In this document: piece after piece, positions 32,399 to 41,169 of the stretch
Layout of the letters: every line of letters begins with the position of its first letter
Position numbering within the stretch: the stretch's first letter is position 1
Source: Streptomyces sp. CB02400
GTDB taxonomy: Bacteria; Actinomycetota; Actinomycetes; Streptomycetales; Streptomycetaceae
Assembly (NCBI RefSeq): GCF_001905725.1
Contig: NZ_LIWB01000006.1
Coordinates: 248,001-312,000 of the forward strand
Direction of reading: 5' to 3'
DNA length: 64,000 nt
The notes under the pieces: generated by a model
Databases searched by the model: none
What the model saw: the letters and a program-made list of their open reading frames with translations, nothing else
What the model was told of the DNA's origin: nothing
Position numbers and translations under genes: made by a program

Positions 32399-33688
32399 AT
32401 GCAGCAGGGTGGGAATGTGGAGAGGCGGACGATCCTCAAAGCGGCGGGGGCCTCGCTGGCCGTCGCGGGGATCGGCGCGACGGCCACCGCCTGTGGTGGC
32501 GGCAGCGGCTCGGGAGACGGGACGGTCACGATCCGTTACGCGTGGTGGGGCGGTGAGCCGCGCACCATCGCCATCAAGAAGACGATCGCGCTCTTCGAGA
32601 AGAAGTTCCCGAAGATCAAGATCAAGCCTGAATTCACCGACTACGAAGCGTTCTGGGAGAAGTTCCAGACCCAGGCCTCCGGCGGGAATCCGCCGGACGT
32701 TTTCCAGAATGCGGTCGGCTTCCTGCGCAAGTACGACAAGCGCGGTGTTCTGCTGGATCTCAAGTCGCAGGCGGACGCCGGAAACCTGAGCCTGGAGAAC
32801 TTCCGCAACGGCGTCCTGGCGAACGGTCAGGTCGACGGCAAGCAGATCGCCGTCCCCGTCGGCGCCAACACCATGTCGCTCGTCATCGACCTCAAGGCCT
32901 TCGAGAAGGCCGGCGTGGAGGCGAAGTTCGGCTGGACCTGGGACGAGTACTTCGACGCGCTGCAGACGATCCAGGACAAGCTGAAGATCGCCGGCGACAC
33001 CGGCTACTTCAGCATCATGTACCTCTACGACCTCTACCTGCGCCAGAACGGCAAGGCCTTCTTCACGGACACCGACCTCGGCTTCACCGAGGACGACCTG
33101 ACGCAGTGGTGGGAGGACGGCTACAAGCGCGTGCGGTCCGGGCTCGTCGCCGACCCGAAGAAGGTCGAGCAGGTCAAGCCCAAGTCCGCGCTCTCGGCGG
33201 GCCTCGCGGCATCCGAGTTCACCTGGGACAACTTCTCCATCCGCTACGAGGGCGAGGGCGAGTCGGACTACGGACTCGCGCCGATCCCCACCACGGACGG
33301 CAAGGAGACCGGCCAGTACCTCGGCTCGCTGATGCTGAGCGCCTTCTCCGGGACCGAGCACCCCAAGGAAGTCGCCCAGTTCATCGACTTCATGGTCCAC
33401 GACCCCGAGGTCGGCAAGATCATGGGCTACGACCGCGGCATCCTCGCCACCACCGAGCAGTACGAGGCGTTCACGCCCACCGACGCCAACAACAAGGGTG
33501 TCAAGGCGTACGAGGAAGAGGTGGCCGAGGCCGGCGTCCTCGGCAAGATCACCCCGCACCCGTCCGGCGCCGACGTCATCGAGGCCGCGTTCCTGCGCAT
33601 CGGCGGCGAGGTCGCCCAGGGCAAGACCAAGCCGGCCGACGCCGCCAAGGCACTGTTCGGCGAGGCCAAGGCCGCGTTCGCCGGCTGA
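32399..33688 (+). CDS. sugar ABC transporter substrate-binding lipoprotein
   Basis: Extracellular family-1 solute-binding protein, 429 residues. The signal has a twin-arginine motif (ERRTILKAAG) followed by a hydrophobic core and a lipobox-like A-T-A-C before GGGSGSGDG, so Tat export with lipid anchoring is likely. Maltose-binding-protein-type features: VTIRYAWWGGEP, FEKKFPKIKIKPEF and QTQASGGNPPDVFQN. ATG 32399 follows GGGGAGGCT. First gene of the operon with two permeases; with the downstream lyase-like protein an RG-I oligosaccharide is the favoured ligand (inference). Confidence 0.92.
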   Translation: MQQGGNVERRTILKAAGASLAVAGIGATATACGGGSGSGDGTVTIRYAWWGGEPRTIAIKKTIALFEKKFPKIKIKPEFTDYEAFWEKFQTQASGGNPPDVFQNAVGFLRKYDKRGVLLDLKSQADAGNLSLENFRNGVLANGQVDGKQIAVPVGANTMSLVIDLKAFEKAGVEAKFGWTWDEYFDALQTIQDKLKIAGDTGYFSIMYLYDLYLRQNGKAFFTDTDLGFTEDDLTQWWEDGYKRVRSGLVADPKKVEQVKPKSALSAGLAASEFTWDNFSIRYEGEGESDYGLAPIPTTDGKETGQYLGSLMLSAFSGTEHPKEVAQFIDFMVHDPEVGKIMGYDRGILATTEQYEAFTPTDANNKGVKAYEEEVAEAGVLGKITPHPSGADVIEAAFLRIGGEVAQGKTKPADAAKALFGEAKAAFAG

Positions 33689-33702
33689 GGGGACGTACCA
33701 CC

Positions 33703-34659
33703 ATGACGCTCGTCAAGGAAGCGCCCGCGCGCCCGGCCGGGAAGCGGCCCGCCGCCCCCGCCGCCGGGCGGCGCGGGCGGCGCCGCGAGACTCTCGCCGG
33801 CTATCTCTTCATGTCGCCGTGGATCGCGGGGTTCCTGCTGCTCACGGCGGGACCGATGATCGCGTCGCTGTACTACGCGTTCACCAGCTACAACCTGTTC
33901 GCGCCGCCCAAGTGGATCGGCCTGGACAACTTCACGACGATGTTCCAGGACCCGCGCTGGCAGAAGTCGGTCGAGGTCACGCTCAAGTACGTCGTCGTGG
34001 CGACCCCCCTGAAACTGCTGCTCGCGCTCGGCGTCGCGCTGCTGCTCGCGCAGAAGCGGCGCGGACAGGGCCTGTACCGGGCCGCGTTCTACATGCCCTC
34101 GCTCGTCGGCGCCAGCGTCTCCGTCGGCTTCGTGTGGCGGGCGCTGTTCTCGGACGACGCGATCGTGGACCGTGGGCAGAAGGTCTTCGGTCTCGACGTG
34201 GGCGGCTGGATCGGCAACCCGGACTACGTCATCTACGCCCTGGTGGCCCTGAGCATCTGGCAGTTCGGCGCGCCCATGGTCATCTTCCTGGCCGGCCTCA
34301 AGCAGGTCCCGCAGGAGCTGTACGAGGCCGCCGAGATGGACGGTGCCGGACCGCTGCGCAGGTTCTGGAACGTCACGCTGCCGATGATCTCCCCGGTGCT
34401 GTTCTTCAACGTGCTGCTGGAGTCCATCCACGCGTTCCAGGTGTTCGGCTCCGCCTACGTCGTCTCCGACACCCGGTGCGGGCCCGCCGACGCCACGCTC
34501 GTCTACACCTGTTACCTCTACCAGAAGGGCTTCAAGGAGGCCCAGATGGGCTTCGCCTCCGCGATGGCCTGGACGCTGGTGATCGCGGTGGCGCTCGTGA
34601 CGGCGGTCCTGTTCTGGTCGCAGAAGAAGTGGGTGCACTACGAGGAGGCCGCCAAGTGA
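33703..34659 (+). CDS. sugar ABC transporter permease (MalF-type)
   Basis: 318-residue inner membrane subunit, six helices. The basic N-terminus (GRRGRRRETLAGYLFMSPW) precedes helix 1; the EAA coupling loop is LYEAAEMDGAGPLRRFWNVTLPMI, which contacts the shared ATPase. No ATPase gene is present in the operon, consistent with use of a multi-system ATPase such as MsiK in Streptomyces. Its stop overlaps the GTG of the second permease. ATG 33703 lies 12 bp after the binding-protein stop. Confidence 0.93.
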   Translation: MTLVKEAPARPAGKRPAAPAAGRRGRRRETLAGYLFMSPWIAGFLLLTAGPMIASLYYAFTSYNLFAPPKWIGLDNFTTMFQDPRWQKSVEVTLKYVVVATPLKLLLALGVALLLAQKRRGQGLYRAAFYMPSLVGASVSVGFVWRALFSDDAIVDRGQKVFGLDVGGWIGNPDYVIYALVALSIWQFGAPMVIFLAGLKQVPQELYEAAEMDGAGPLRRFWNVTLPMISPVLFFNVLLESIHAFQVFGSAYVVSDTRCGPADATLVYTCYLYQKGFKEAQMGFASAMAWTLVIAVALVTAVLFWSQKKWVHYEEAAK

Positions 34660-35531
34660 CCAGTGCCACCAGCCCCGCCCTGCCCACCGCGAACGAGCGG
34701 CGGCGCTTCGGATCGATCGCCTGGCACGTGGGCGCGCTCGTCGTCCTCGCGGTCGTCCTCTATCCCGTGATCTGGGTGGTCGGTGCCTCGTTCAAGCCGA
34801 GCAAGGACATCATCGCCAGCCTCGACCTGCTGCCCACCGAGCCGGTCTGGGAGAACTTCTCCGGGCTCGCCGACGGTATCTCGGGCATCCCGATCAGCAG
34901 CTTCTTCTGGAACTCGCTGATGTACGCGGTCCTCGCCGTGGCCGGTGTCGTCCTGTCCAGCTCGCTGACGGCGTACGCCTTCGCCAAGATCCGGTTCGCC
35001 GGGCGGAACCTGCTCTTCACGCTGATGATCGGCACGCTGCTGCTGCCGTACCACGTGCTGCTCATCCCGCAGTACGTGCTCTTCCGCAACCTGGAGCTCA
35101 CCGACACCCTGGTGCCGCTCGTCGCGGGCAAGTTCCTGGCCACGGAAGCCTTCTTCGTGTTCCTGATGGTGCAGTTCATGCGCGGACTGCCCAGGGAACT
35201 GGACGAGGCCGCCAAGCTCGACGGCTGCGGGCACCTGCGCACCTACTGGTCGATCGTGCTGCCGCTGAGCCGGCCCGCGATCATCACCAGCGCGATCTTC
35301 ACCTTCATCAACGCCTGGAACGACTTCATGGGACCGTTGATCTACCTCAACACCCCCGAGAAGTACACCGTCTCGCTCGGCCTGATGATGTTCCGCGACC
35401 AGGAGGGCGTCTCCAACTACGGCAGCATGATCGCGATGTCGCTGGTGGCGCTGGTGCCGGTCATCGCCTTCTTCATGGCCTTCCAGCGCTACCTCATCGA
35501 CGGTATGGCGACCTCCGGACTGAAGGGCTGA
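34656..35531 (+). CDS. sugar ABC transporter permease (MalG-type)
   Basis: 291-residue second permease with six helices. EAA loop is LDEAAKLDGCGHLRTYWSIVLPLSRP; it also has the conserved IPQYVLFRNLELTDT segment and INAWNDFMGPLIYL. GTG start overlaps the first permease stop (GTGA), so the pair is translationally coupled and made in equal amounts. It completes a carbohydrate uptake-1 (CUT1) transporter. A short 10-bp gap leads to the YesL-like gene. Confidence 0.93.
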   Translation: MTSATSPALPTANERRRFGSIAWHVGALVVLAVVLYPVIWVVGASFKPSKDIIASLDLLPTEPVWENFSGLADGISGIPISSFFWNSLMYAVLAVAGVVLSSSLTAYAFAKIRFAGRNLLFTLMIGTLLLPYHVLLIPQYVLFRNLELTDTLVPLVAGKFLATEAFFVFLMVQFMRGLPRELDEAAKLDGCGHLRTYWSIVLPLSRPAIITSAIFTFINAWNDFMGPLIYLNTPEKYTVSLGLMMFRDQEGVSNYGSMIAMSLVALVPVIAFFMAFQRYLIDGMATSGLKG

Positions 35532-35541
35532 GGCGGTCACC

Positions 35542-36141
35542 ATGGCGCAAGCACGCGTGAAGGCCCGTACCGCGCGCAAGGAGTCCGTGTTCGGCGAGCG
35601 CTTCGGGGTCTTCGCCGAGTGCATGCTCACCGGCGTGTGGATCGCCGTGGCCTGTCTCGGGATCGTCACCTATCCCGCGGCCTTCGCCGCCGGCGCGCGG
35701 CACCTGCGGCGCCGTACCACCCACCAGGGCGGCGGCCTGCGGGAGTTCGTCACGGACTTCCGTACGGCCGTGCGCGGCGGGTGGGCCGTCGGGCTCGCCG
35801 GGTGGGCGGTGGCCGCCGCGGTCTGGGTGGACGTCCTGGCCGCGCGGGCCGGACTGCCCGGCGGGCCGCTCGTCGGGGCCGTCGGCGTCCTCGCGCTGAT
35901 CGCGGCCGCCGTGGCCCTGCTGCGGGCGGCCGCCCTCTGGTCGCCCGGCACCACCTGGCGGGCGCTGCTCGCGGACGCCGGGCGGCGCACCGTGCTCGAC
36001 CCCGCCGGATCCTTCCTGGTCGTCTGCGGGCTGGCCGTCGTGGCCCTGTCCGCGGGGTTCGTCCCGCCGCTGGCGGTCCCCGTCCTGGGGGCCGTCGCGG
36101 CGGCGGCCGTCGCCGTGGAGGAGCGGTACCGGCACCGCTGA
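35542..36141 (+). CDS. YesL-like (DUF624) membrane protein
   Basis: 199 residues with four to five hydrophobic segments; the opening FGERFGVFAECMLTGVWIAV then TYPAAFAAGARHLRR matches the DUF624/YesL pattern. In Bacillus subtilis yesL belongs to the rhamnogalacturonan-utilisation cluster (yesL-yesZ). Its exact role is unknown; it is often near CUT1 transporters. ATG 35542 is 10 bp after the permease stop, so it is in the same operon, and a 101-bp gap with a possible TTGACA at about 36204 precedes the next gene. Confidence 0.8.
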   Translation: MAQARVKARTARKESVFGERFGVFAECMLTGVWIAVACLGIVTYPAAFAAGARHLRRRTTHQGGGLREFVTDFRTAVRGGWAVGLAGWAVAAAVWVDVLAARAGLPGGPLVGAVGVLALIAAAVALLRAAALWSPGTTWRALLADAGRRTVLDPAGSFLVVCGLAVVALSAGFVPPLAVPVLGAVAAAAVAVEERYRHR

Positions 36142-36242
36142 GAGGCGGTGCCCCTCTTTTCGGGGTCGGCGCTCCGGCGCCGCACCTCTGTCTGTCATGC
36201 CCTTGACACCACCTTGCACCGCCGCAATGGAAAGGAAAGGCC

Positions 36243-38978
36243 ATGTCCCCCATCCCCCGCAGGTCCCTGCTCAAGGCGGCCGCCGTCGCCGGCGCCGCCG
36301 CCCAGTTCAGCTGGGCCCTGGGAACGCAGAACGCCGCCGCCGCGCCCCGCGCGGAAGCCGCCGACGCCGAACCGGTGACCCTCGACTGGCTGGAGGACGG
36401 CGGCCTCGGCGCGGCCCCCGGCTCCACCGTCGGCGTGCCCTGGCCCAAGGGCGCCCACCAGGAGGACCAGACCTTCGCGCTGACCGACGCCGACGGGAAG
36501 TCCGTCCCCGTCCAGTCCTGGCCGCTCGCCTACTGGCCCGACGGCTCCCTCAAGTGGACCGCCCACGCCGTGAGTTCGGGCTCCGGCAAGCTCACCCTGA
36601 CCACCGGGGCGCCCGCAGCACCCGAGAAGAAGGTCACCGTCGACAAGCGCGGCGGCACCATCGACATCTCCACCGGTGTCATCACCGCCAGGATCGGCAA
36701 GTCCGGCTCCACGATCGTCAGATCGGTCCGCCGCGGTTCGACCGAGATCGCCCGCGACGGCCGCCTCGTCGTACTGCGCCAGCCCGAGTACGAGGACGGC
36801 GACCAGACCACCGTCAGGACCGAACGCTTCGACGGCGCCATCTCCGACGTCACCGTCGAACAGGAGGGCCCCGTCCGCGCGGTCGTCCGCGTCGACGGCA
36901 AGCACCGCAAGGGCCACCGCGATCTGCTGCCCTTCTCCATCCGCCTCTACTTCTACGCCGGCGCCGACTCCTTCCGCATGGTGCACACCATCACCTACGA
37001 CGGAAAGCAGGAGCCCGGCAAGGCGAGCGGCGACTTCATCCGCGGCCTCGGCGTCCGCTTCACCGTCCCCCTGCGCGACGAGTCCTACGACCGCCACATC
37101 CGCCTCGGCGGCGAGGGCACCGGCCTGCTCCGCGAAGCCGTCAAGGGCATCACGGGACTGCGCCGCGACCCGGGAGCCGCCGTCCAGGCCGCCCAGTTCG
37201 CCGGCGAGAAGCTCCCCGACCCCGCCACCTGGGACCAGCGGGTCACCACCCGCCTCCAGTACATCCCCGAATGGGGCGACTACACCCTCTCCCAGCTCTC
37301 CGCCGACGGCTTCACCCTGCGCAAGCGCACCAAGAAGGGCCACGGCTGGATCGGCGCCGGCGGCGGCCGACGCGCCTCCGGCTTCGGCTACGTCGGCGGC
37401 GTCAGCGGCGGCCTCTCCTTCGGACTGCGCGACTTCTGGGAGAAGCACCCCGCCCAGCTCGACATCCGCGACGCCCAGACCGACGAGGCCGAGGTCACCC
37501 TCTGGCTCTGGTCGCCCGAGGCCCAGCCCATGGACCTGCGCTTCTACCACGACGGCATGGGCCAGGACACCTTCCCCGAACAGCTCGAGGGCCTCAACAT
37601 CACCTACGAGGACTACGAGCCCGAGTTCGGCACCCCGTACGGCATCGCCCGCACCTCCGAACTCCTCTTCTGGGCCAACGAGTCCACCCCGAGCGCCGAC
37701 GAGCTCGCCGAACAGGTCGAGGCGGTCCGCGTCCTCCCGCAGCTCGCCGCCCCGCCGGGGCAGCTCATCGCCGCGGGCGTCTTCGGCAAGGGCCTGTTCG
37801 CCGAACCGGACCGCTCCACCCCCGCCAAGGCCAAGATCGAGGACCACCTCGACTTCCTCTTCACCTACTACAAGGACCAGGTGGAGCAGCGCCGCTGGTA
37901 CGGCTTCTGGGACTACGGCGACATCATGCACACCTACGACACCGTGCGGCACCAGTGGCGGTACGACGTCGGCGGCTACGCCTGGGACAACTCAGAGCTC
38001 TCACCCGACCTGTGGCTCTGGTACGCCTACCTGCGCTCCGGCCGCGCCGACATCTTCCGCTTCGCCGAGGCGATGACCCGCCACACCGGCGAGGTCGACG
38101 TCTACCACATCGGCAAGTGGGCCGGCCTCGGCACCCGGCACGGCGTCCAGCACTTCGCCGACAGCGCCAAGCAGCAGCGCATCGCCAACACCACCTACCG
38201 GCGCTACTACTACTTCCTCACCGCCGACGAACGCGTCGGCGACCTCATGCACGCCAACGTCGACTCCGACGAGACCTTCCTCGCCCTCGACCCCCTGCGC
38301 AAGATCCGCACCGAGCCGTACACCCCCGACCGCAACGCCCTGTCCGTCGGCTTCGGCACCGACTGGAGCGGACTGGTCTCCGCCTGGCTCACCGAATGGG
38401 AACGCAAGGGCCCCAAGTGGGAGAAGGCCAAGGCCCGCGTCCTGTCCACCATGGAGACCATCGCCGCCCAGCCCAACGGCTTCGTCCAGGGCAGCGGCCT
38501 GTACGACCTCGACACCGGCAGGTTCGCCGTCGCCGACACCCCGAAGGTCGAGGTCTCCCACCTGTCGGCCGTCTTCGGCCTGAACGAACTCTGCGCCGAA
38601 CTCATCGACCTCGTCGACATGCCGAAGTTCAACGAGGCGTACTACGACTACTGCCGCTACTTCAACGCCAGCAAGACGGAACAGGCCGCCCGCTACGGCT
38701 CCCACTTCGGCAGCCTGATCCTCTTCCAGGGCCACTCCCGCCTCGACGCCTACGCCGCCGTACAGACCGGCGACCAGAAGCTGGCCGACAGGGCCTGGCA
38801 GAAGTTCTACAACTCCGACGGCTACAAGGAGTCGGCACCCTGGAAGACCGAGAAGGTCAGCGGCCCGACGGCCCTGGTCGCCGGCGGTGAGGCCACCTGG
38901 GTGTCCACCAACGACACCGCGCTCTACGGCCTCGCCGCCATCGAGCTGCTGTCGCTGCTCGGGGACCGGATGCCGTAG
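36243..38978 (+). CDS. secreted exo-rhamnogalacturonan lyase family protein (PcRGLX/YetA-like)
   Basis: 911-residue secreted protein. The N-terminus is a twin-arginine signal (PRRSLLKAAAVAGAAAQF, Arg 6-7, cleavage near ANAAA). The rest has a beta-sandwich-like start (GVPWPKGAHQEDQTFALTD, LPFSIRLYFYAGADSFRM) and a helical toroid second half (RRWYGFWDYGDIMHTYDT, NSELSPDLWLWYAYLRSG). This order recalls the PcRGLX/YetA-like family with exo-RG lyase (PL26) members, an assignment from memory. With the adjacent transporter it would act on rhamnogalacturonan I outside the cell. Catalytic residues could not be assigned. Confidence 0.75.
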   Translation: MSPIPRRSLLKAAAVAGAAAQFSWALGTQNAAAAPRAEAADAEPVTLDWLEDGGLGAAPGSTVGVPWPKGAHQEDQTFALTDADGKSVPVQSWPLAYWPDGSLKWTAHAVSSGSGKLTLTTGAPAAPEKKVTVDKRGGTIDISTGVITARIGKSGSTIVRSVRRGSTEIARDGRLVVLRQPEYEDGDQTTVRTERFDGAISDVTVEQEGPVRAVVRVDGKHRKGHRDLLPFSIRLYFYAGADSFRMVHTITYDGKQEPGKASGDFIRGLGVRFTVPLRDESYDRHIRLGGEGTGLLREAVKGITGLRRDPGAAVQAAQFAGEKLPDPATWDQRVTTRLQYIPEWGDYTLSQLSADGFTLRKRTKKGHGWIGAGGGRRASGFGYVGGVSGGLSFGLRDFWEKHPAQLDIRDAQTDEAEVTLWLWSPEAQPMDLRFYHDGMGQDTFPEQLEGLNITYEDYEPEFGTPYGIARTSELLFWANESTPSADELAEQVEAVRVLPQLAAPPGQLIAAGVFGKGLFAEPDRSTPAKAKIEDHLDFLFTYYKDQVEQRRWYGFWDYGDIMHTYDTVRHQWRYDVGGYAWDNSELSPDLWLWYAYLRSGRADIFRFAEAMTRHTGEVDVYHIGKWAGLGTRHGVQHFADSAKQQRIANTTYRRYYYFLTADERVGDLMHANVDSDETFLALDPLRKIRTEPYTPDRNALSVGFGTDWSGLVSAWLTEWERKGPKWEKAKARVLSTMETIAAQPNGFVQGSGLYDLDTGRFAVADTPKVEVSHLSAVFGLNELCAELIDLVDMPKFNEAYYDYCRYFNASKTEQAARYGSHFGSLILFQGHSRLDAYAAVQTGDQKLADRAWQKFYNSDGYKESAPWKTEKVSGPTALVAGGEATWVSTNDTALYGLAAIELLSLLGDRMP

Positions 38979-39014
38979 ACGCACACAACGGGCGCGGACG
39001 GGAACACTGCGTCC

Positions 39015-39464
39015 ATGGACTGGAACCATCACCGCTTCCGCAGTCTGTGGACCCTGTCCGCGCCCGCCCCGGTGGTCTACCGCGTCCTGGAGCGGATCGA
39101 GGACTACCCCCTGTGGTGGCCCCAGGTACGGGACGTCACCCGGCTCGACGACACCAGCGGGATCATCACGATCCGCTCCCTCCTGCCGTACGACCTCACC
39201 TCGACCGTGCGGGAGGGCCGGCGCGACCCGGAGACCGGGATCCTGGAGGTCGGCCTCTCCGGCGACATCGACGGCTGGGCCCGCTGGACCGTCACCCGCC
39301 TGGGACCCCACGGCTGTCTCGCCCACTACGAGCAGGAGGTCGACGTCCGCAAACCACTGCTGCGCCTGCTCGCCGTGCCCGGACGGCCCGTCTTCCGCGC
39401 CAACCACGCACTGATGATGCGGGCCGGCCGGCGCGGCCTGGCCGCCCACCTGGAAGCGGTTTGA
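39015..39464 (+). CDS. SRPBCC (START-like) domain protein
   Basis: 149 residues forming a helix-grip fold as in polyketide cyclase/dehydrase-like proteins: an N-terminal strand and VVYRVLERIEDYPLWWPQV helix, a run of strands (IITIRSLLPYDLTSTV, ILEVGLSGDIDGWARWTV) and the long C-terminal helix (FRANHALMMRAGRRGLAAHL). These proteins bind hydrophobic ligands; the ligand is unknown. ATG 39015 comes 36 bp after the lyase-like gene, so co-transcription is possible but not required. Confidence 0.82.
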   Translation: MDWNHHRFRSLWTLSAPAPVVYRVLERIEDYPLWWPQVRDVTRLDDTSGIITIRSLLPYDLTSTVREGRRDPETGILEVGLSGDIDGWARWTVTRLGPHGCLAHYEQEVDVRKPLLRLLAVPGRPVFRANHALMMRAGRRGLAAHLEAV

Positions 39465-39503
39465 AGGAACCGTCCCCGGACCTGTATTGTTCAGTGCGTT
39501 CCC

Positions 39504-39578
39504 GGGCGATTAGCTCAGTGGGAGAGCGCTTCGTTCACACCGAAGAGGTCACTGGTTCGAACCCAGTATCGCCCACCA
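39504..39578 (+). tRNA. tRNA-Val(CAC)
   Basis: Same 72-nt sequence as the tRNA at 31927-31998, anticodon loop TTCACAC (CAC). Here the discriminator A is followed by CCA, so the 3' CCA is encoded (39576-39578). Confidence 0.97.
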
Positions 39579-39581
39579 TGT

Positions 39582-39627
39582 CGATGGCGGCTCGTGCCTG
39601 CAGAAAACGCAGGCCGAGTCGCCATCG
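39582..39627 (+). terminator. terminator after the second tRNA-Val(CAC)
   Basis: CGATGGCG...GCCTGC (39582-39600 area) pairs with GCAGGC...CGCCATCG ending at 39627 around AGAAAAC, nearly perfect over 18 or so bp, followed by TCCTTTCT. Confidence 0.85.
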
Positions 39628-39708
39628 TCCTTTCTGCGCGGCTGCGCCGCGCGCGGCGGGGGCTCCGCCACCCGCCCCCCTTTCCGAGCGCACCGCCCGT
39701 TCCAAGGC

Positions 39709-40434
39709 TCACGCCGCCGCCGACAGGTCCGGACGCAGCGGCCACGCCGGGTCCACCACCTCGTCCGTGCCCGTGCGCGCGAACCACGCCTGCAGCCCCC
39801 GCGCCTGCGCCGCGTGCCACACCGCCTGCAAGGGGTGCAGCTCGGCGGGGGACAGCCGCTCCAGCCGGGACGCGAAACGCCGCCCCACCGCACGGGTCAC
39901 CTCCAGCGCCGCCGCCGCGTCCGCCGCCGCGTCGTGCGCCCCCTCCAGCTCGACCCCGTAGTGCGCGCACAGATCGGTCAGCGTGCGCCGGCCCTTGCGA
40001 TAGCGGTCCAGATGCTTGTCCAGCACCCACGGGTCCAGCACCAGCAGCGGCGTCCGCTCGAACCAGCGGCCCAGCGACGACGCGCGGTGCCGGCGCAACT
40101 CCCGGTCCAGCAGCGTCAGATCGAACGGCGCGTTCATCACCACCAGCGGCCGGCCCACCCTGGCCTGCTCCGCCAGCGCCTGAGCCATCTCGTACATCAC
40201 CGGCGCCGGCCAGCGGCCGTTGCGCTGCAAGTGATCGTCCGTCAGTCCGTGCACCTCCGTCGCCGCGGCCGGCACCGGCACCCCCGGATTCACCAGCCAA
40301 CGGGTCACCCGCGGCCGGGCGCCCGGCGCGTCCTGCACGACGAGGGCGGCCGACACGATCCGGTCGGTCTCGACGTCCACACCCGTCGTCTCCGTGTCGA
40401 AAGCGGCCAACGGCCCTTCGTACCAGCACGCCAT
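39709..40434 (-). CDS. DEDDh 3'-5' exonuclease (DnaQ-like)
   Basis: 241-residue exonuclease of the DnaQ/epsilon superfamily. Exo I is FDTETTG (Asp 13, Glu 15), Exo II lies in VMNAPFDLTLLDRE, and Exo III-epsilon is the H-x-A-x-x-D box in AHDAAADAAAAL; HGLTDD precedes them as in the family. Without a polymerase domain, a proofreading or nucleic-acid processing role is expected. ATG 40434 begins the conserved domain; the frame is open upstream. Divergent from the DUF4365 gene. Confidence 0.88.
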   Translation of the reverse strand: MACWYEGPLAAFDTETTGVDVETDRIVSAALVVQDAPGARPRVTRWLVNPGVPVPAAATEVHGLTDDHLQRNGRWPAPVMYEMAQALAEQARVGRPLVVMNAPFDLTLLDRELRRHRASSLGRWFERTPLLVLDPWVLDKHLDRYRKGRRTLTDLCAHYGVELEGAHDAAADAAAALEVTRAVGRRFASRLERLSPAELHPLQAVWHAAQARGLQAWFARTGTDEVVDPAWPLRPDLSAAA

Positions 40435-40602
40435 ACCCAACAACCCCTCGTTCACCGTCGGCAGTCGACGCACCGTCCGCTGCCCGATCGGGTGATACCC
40501 GGCCTGTTTGCGCCGTACGCCGGAAGGAGACAACAGGAGTACGGGTCTTTGCAGTTCAACGACCCGCAGCGGGGAAACCCTTGTTCTGGAAGGCTGTTGG
40601 TC

Positions 40603-41169
40603 ATGGCCATCGCGCAGCCCGAACGGGGCGGGCTGCTGCCCGAGCGCACGCCACCCACTCGCGGCACTCTCGCCACCACCGCCTGCATGGAGACACTGCA
40701 GGTCGGCTATCTGCACGCCGTCGCCGCCGCCGCGGGCTGCTCGCTGTCCCAGCCGTTCCCGGACAACGGCATCGACTGGCACGTCAGCCACAGCGCCGCC
40801 GGGCACGTCGTCGACGACGAGGTCACCATCAAGGTGCAGCTCAAGGCGACCTACCAGCTCCGCCCCCGCCCGCCCGGCCGCTCCTTCTCCTTCACGCTGG
40901 ACAACGCGCACCTGGAGAAGCTCGCCCGCACCCCGGTCTCGGTGCACAAGATCCTGGTCGTGATGATCGTGCCGCGCTCCCAGGACGACTGGCTGCGCGC
41001 CGGCCACGACCGGCTCGACCTGAGGCACTGCTGCTACTGGACCAACCTCGCCGGACACCCGGTCACCGGCCGGCGCCGCACCACCGTACGGATCCCCACC
41101 TCACGCATCTTCGACGACCGGGCGCTGTGCGAGATCATGACGCGGGTCGGGACGGGAGGAAAACCGTGA
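40603..41169 (+). CDS. DUF4365 protein, nuclease-like fold
   Basis: 188-residue protein matching the DUF4365 pattern: an N-terminal Gly-rich entry (GYLHAVAAAAGCSL), then GIDWHVSHSA and EVTIKVQLKATYQL, which resembles the catalytic D...(E/Q)xK of PD-(D/E)xK nucleases with Gln in place of the usual Glu. Helices follow, and the C-terminal LTPTSRIFDDRALCEIM-like segment ends the domain. Nuclease activity is an inference from pattern alone. Overlaps the next gene by 4 bp (GTGA), so the two are a functional pair. Confidence 0.7.
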   Translation: MAIAQPERGGLLPERTPPTRGTLATTACMETLQVGYLHAVAAAAGCSLSQPFPDNGIDWHVSHSAAGHVVDDEVTIKVQLKATYQLRPRPPGRSFSFTLDNAHLEKLARTPVSVHKILVVMIVPRSQDDWLRAGHDRLDLRHCCYWTNLAGHPVTGRRRTTVRIPTSRIFDDRALCEIMTRVGTGGKP

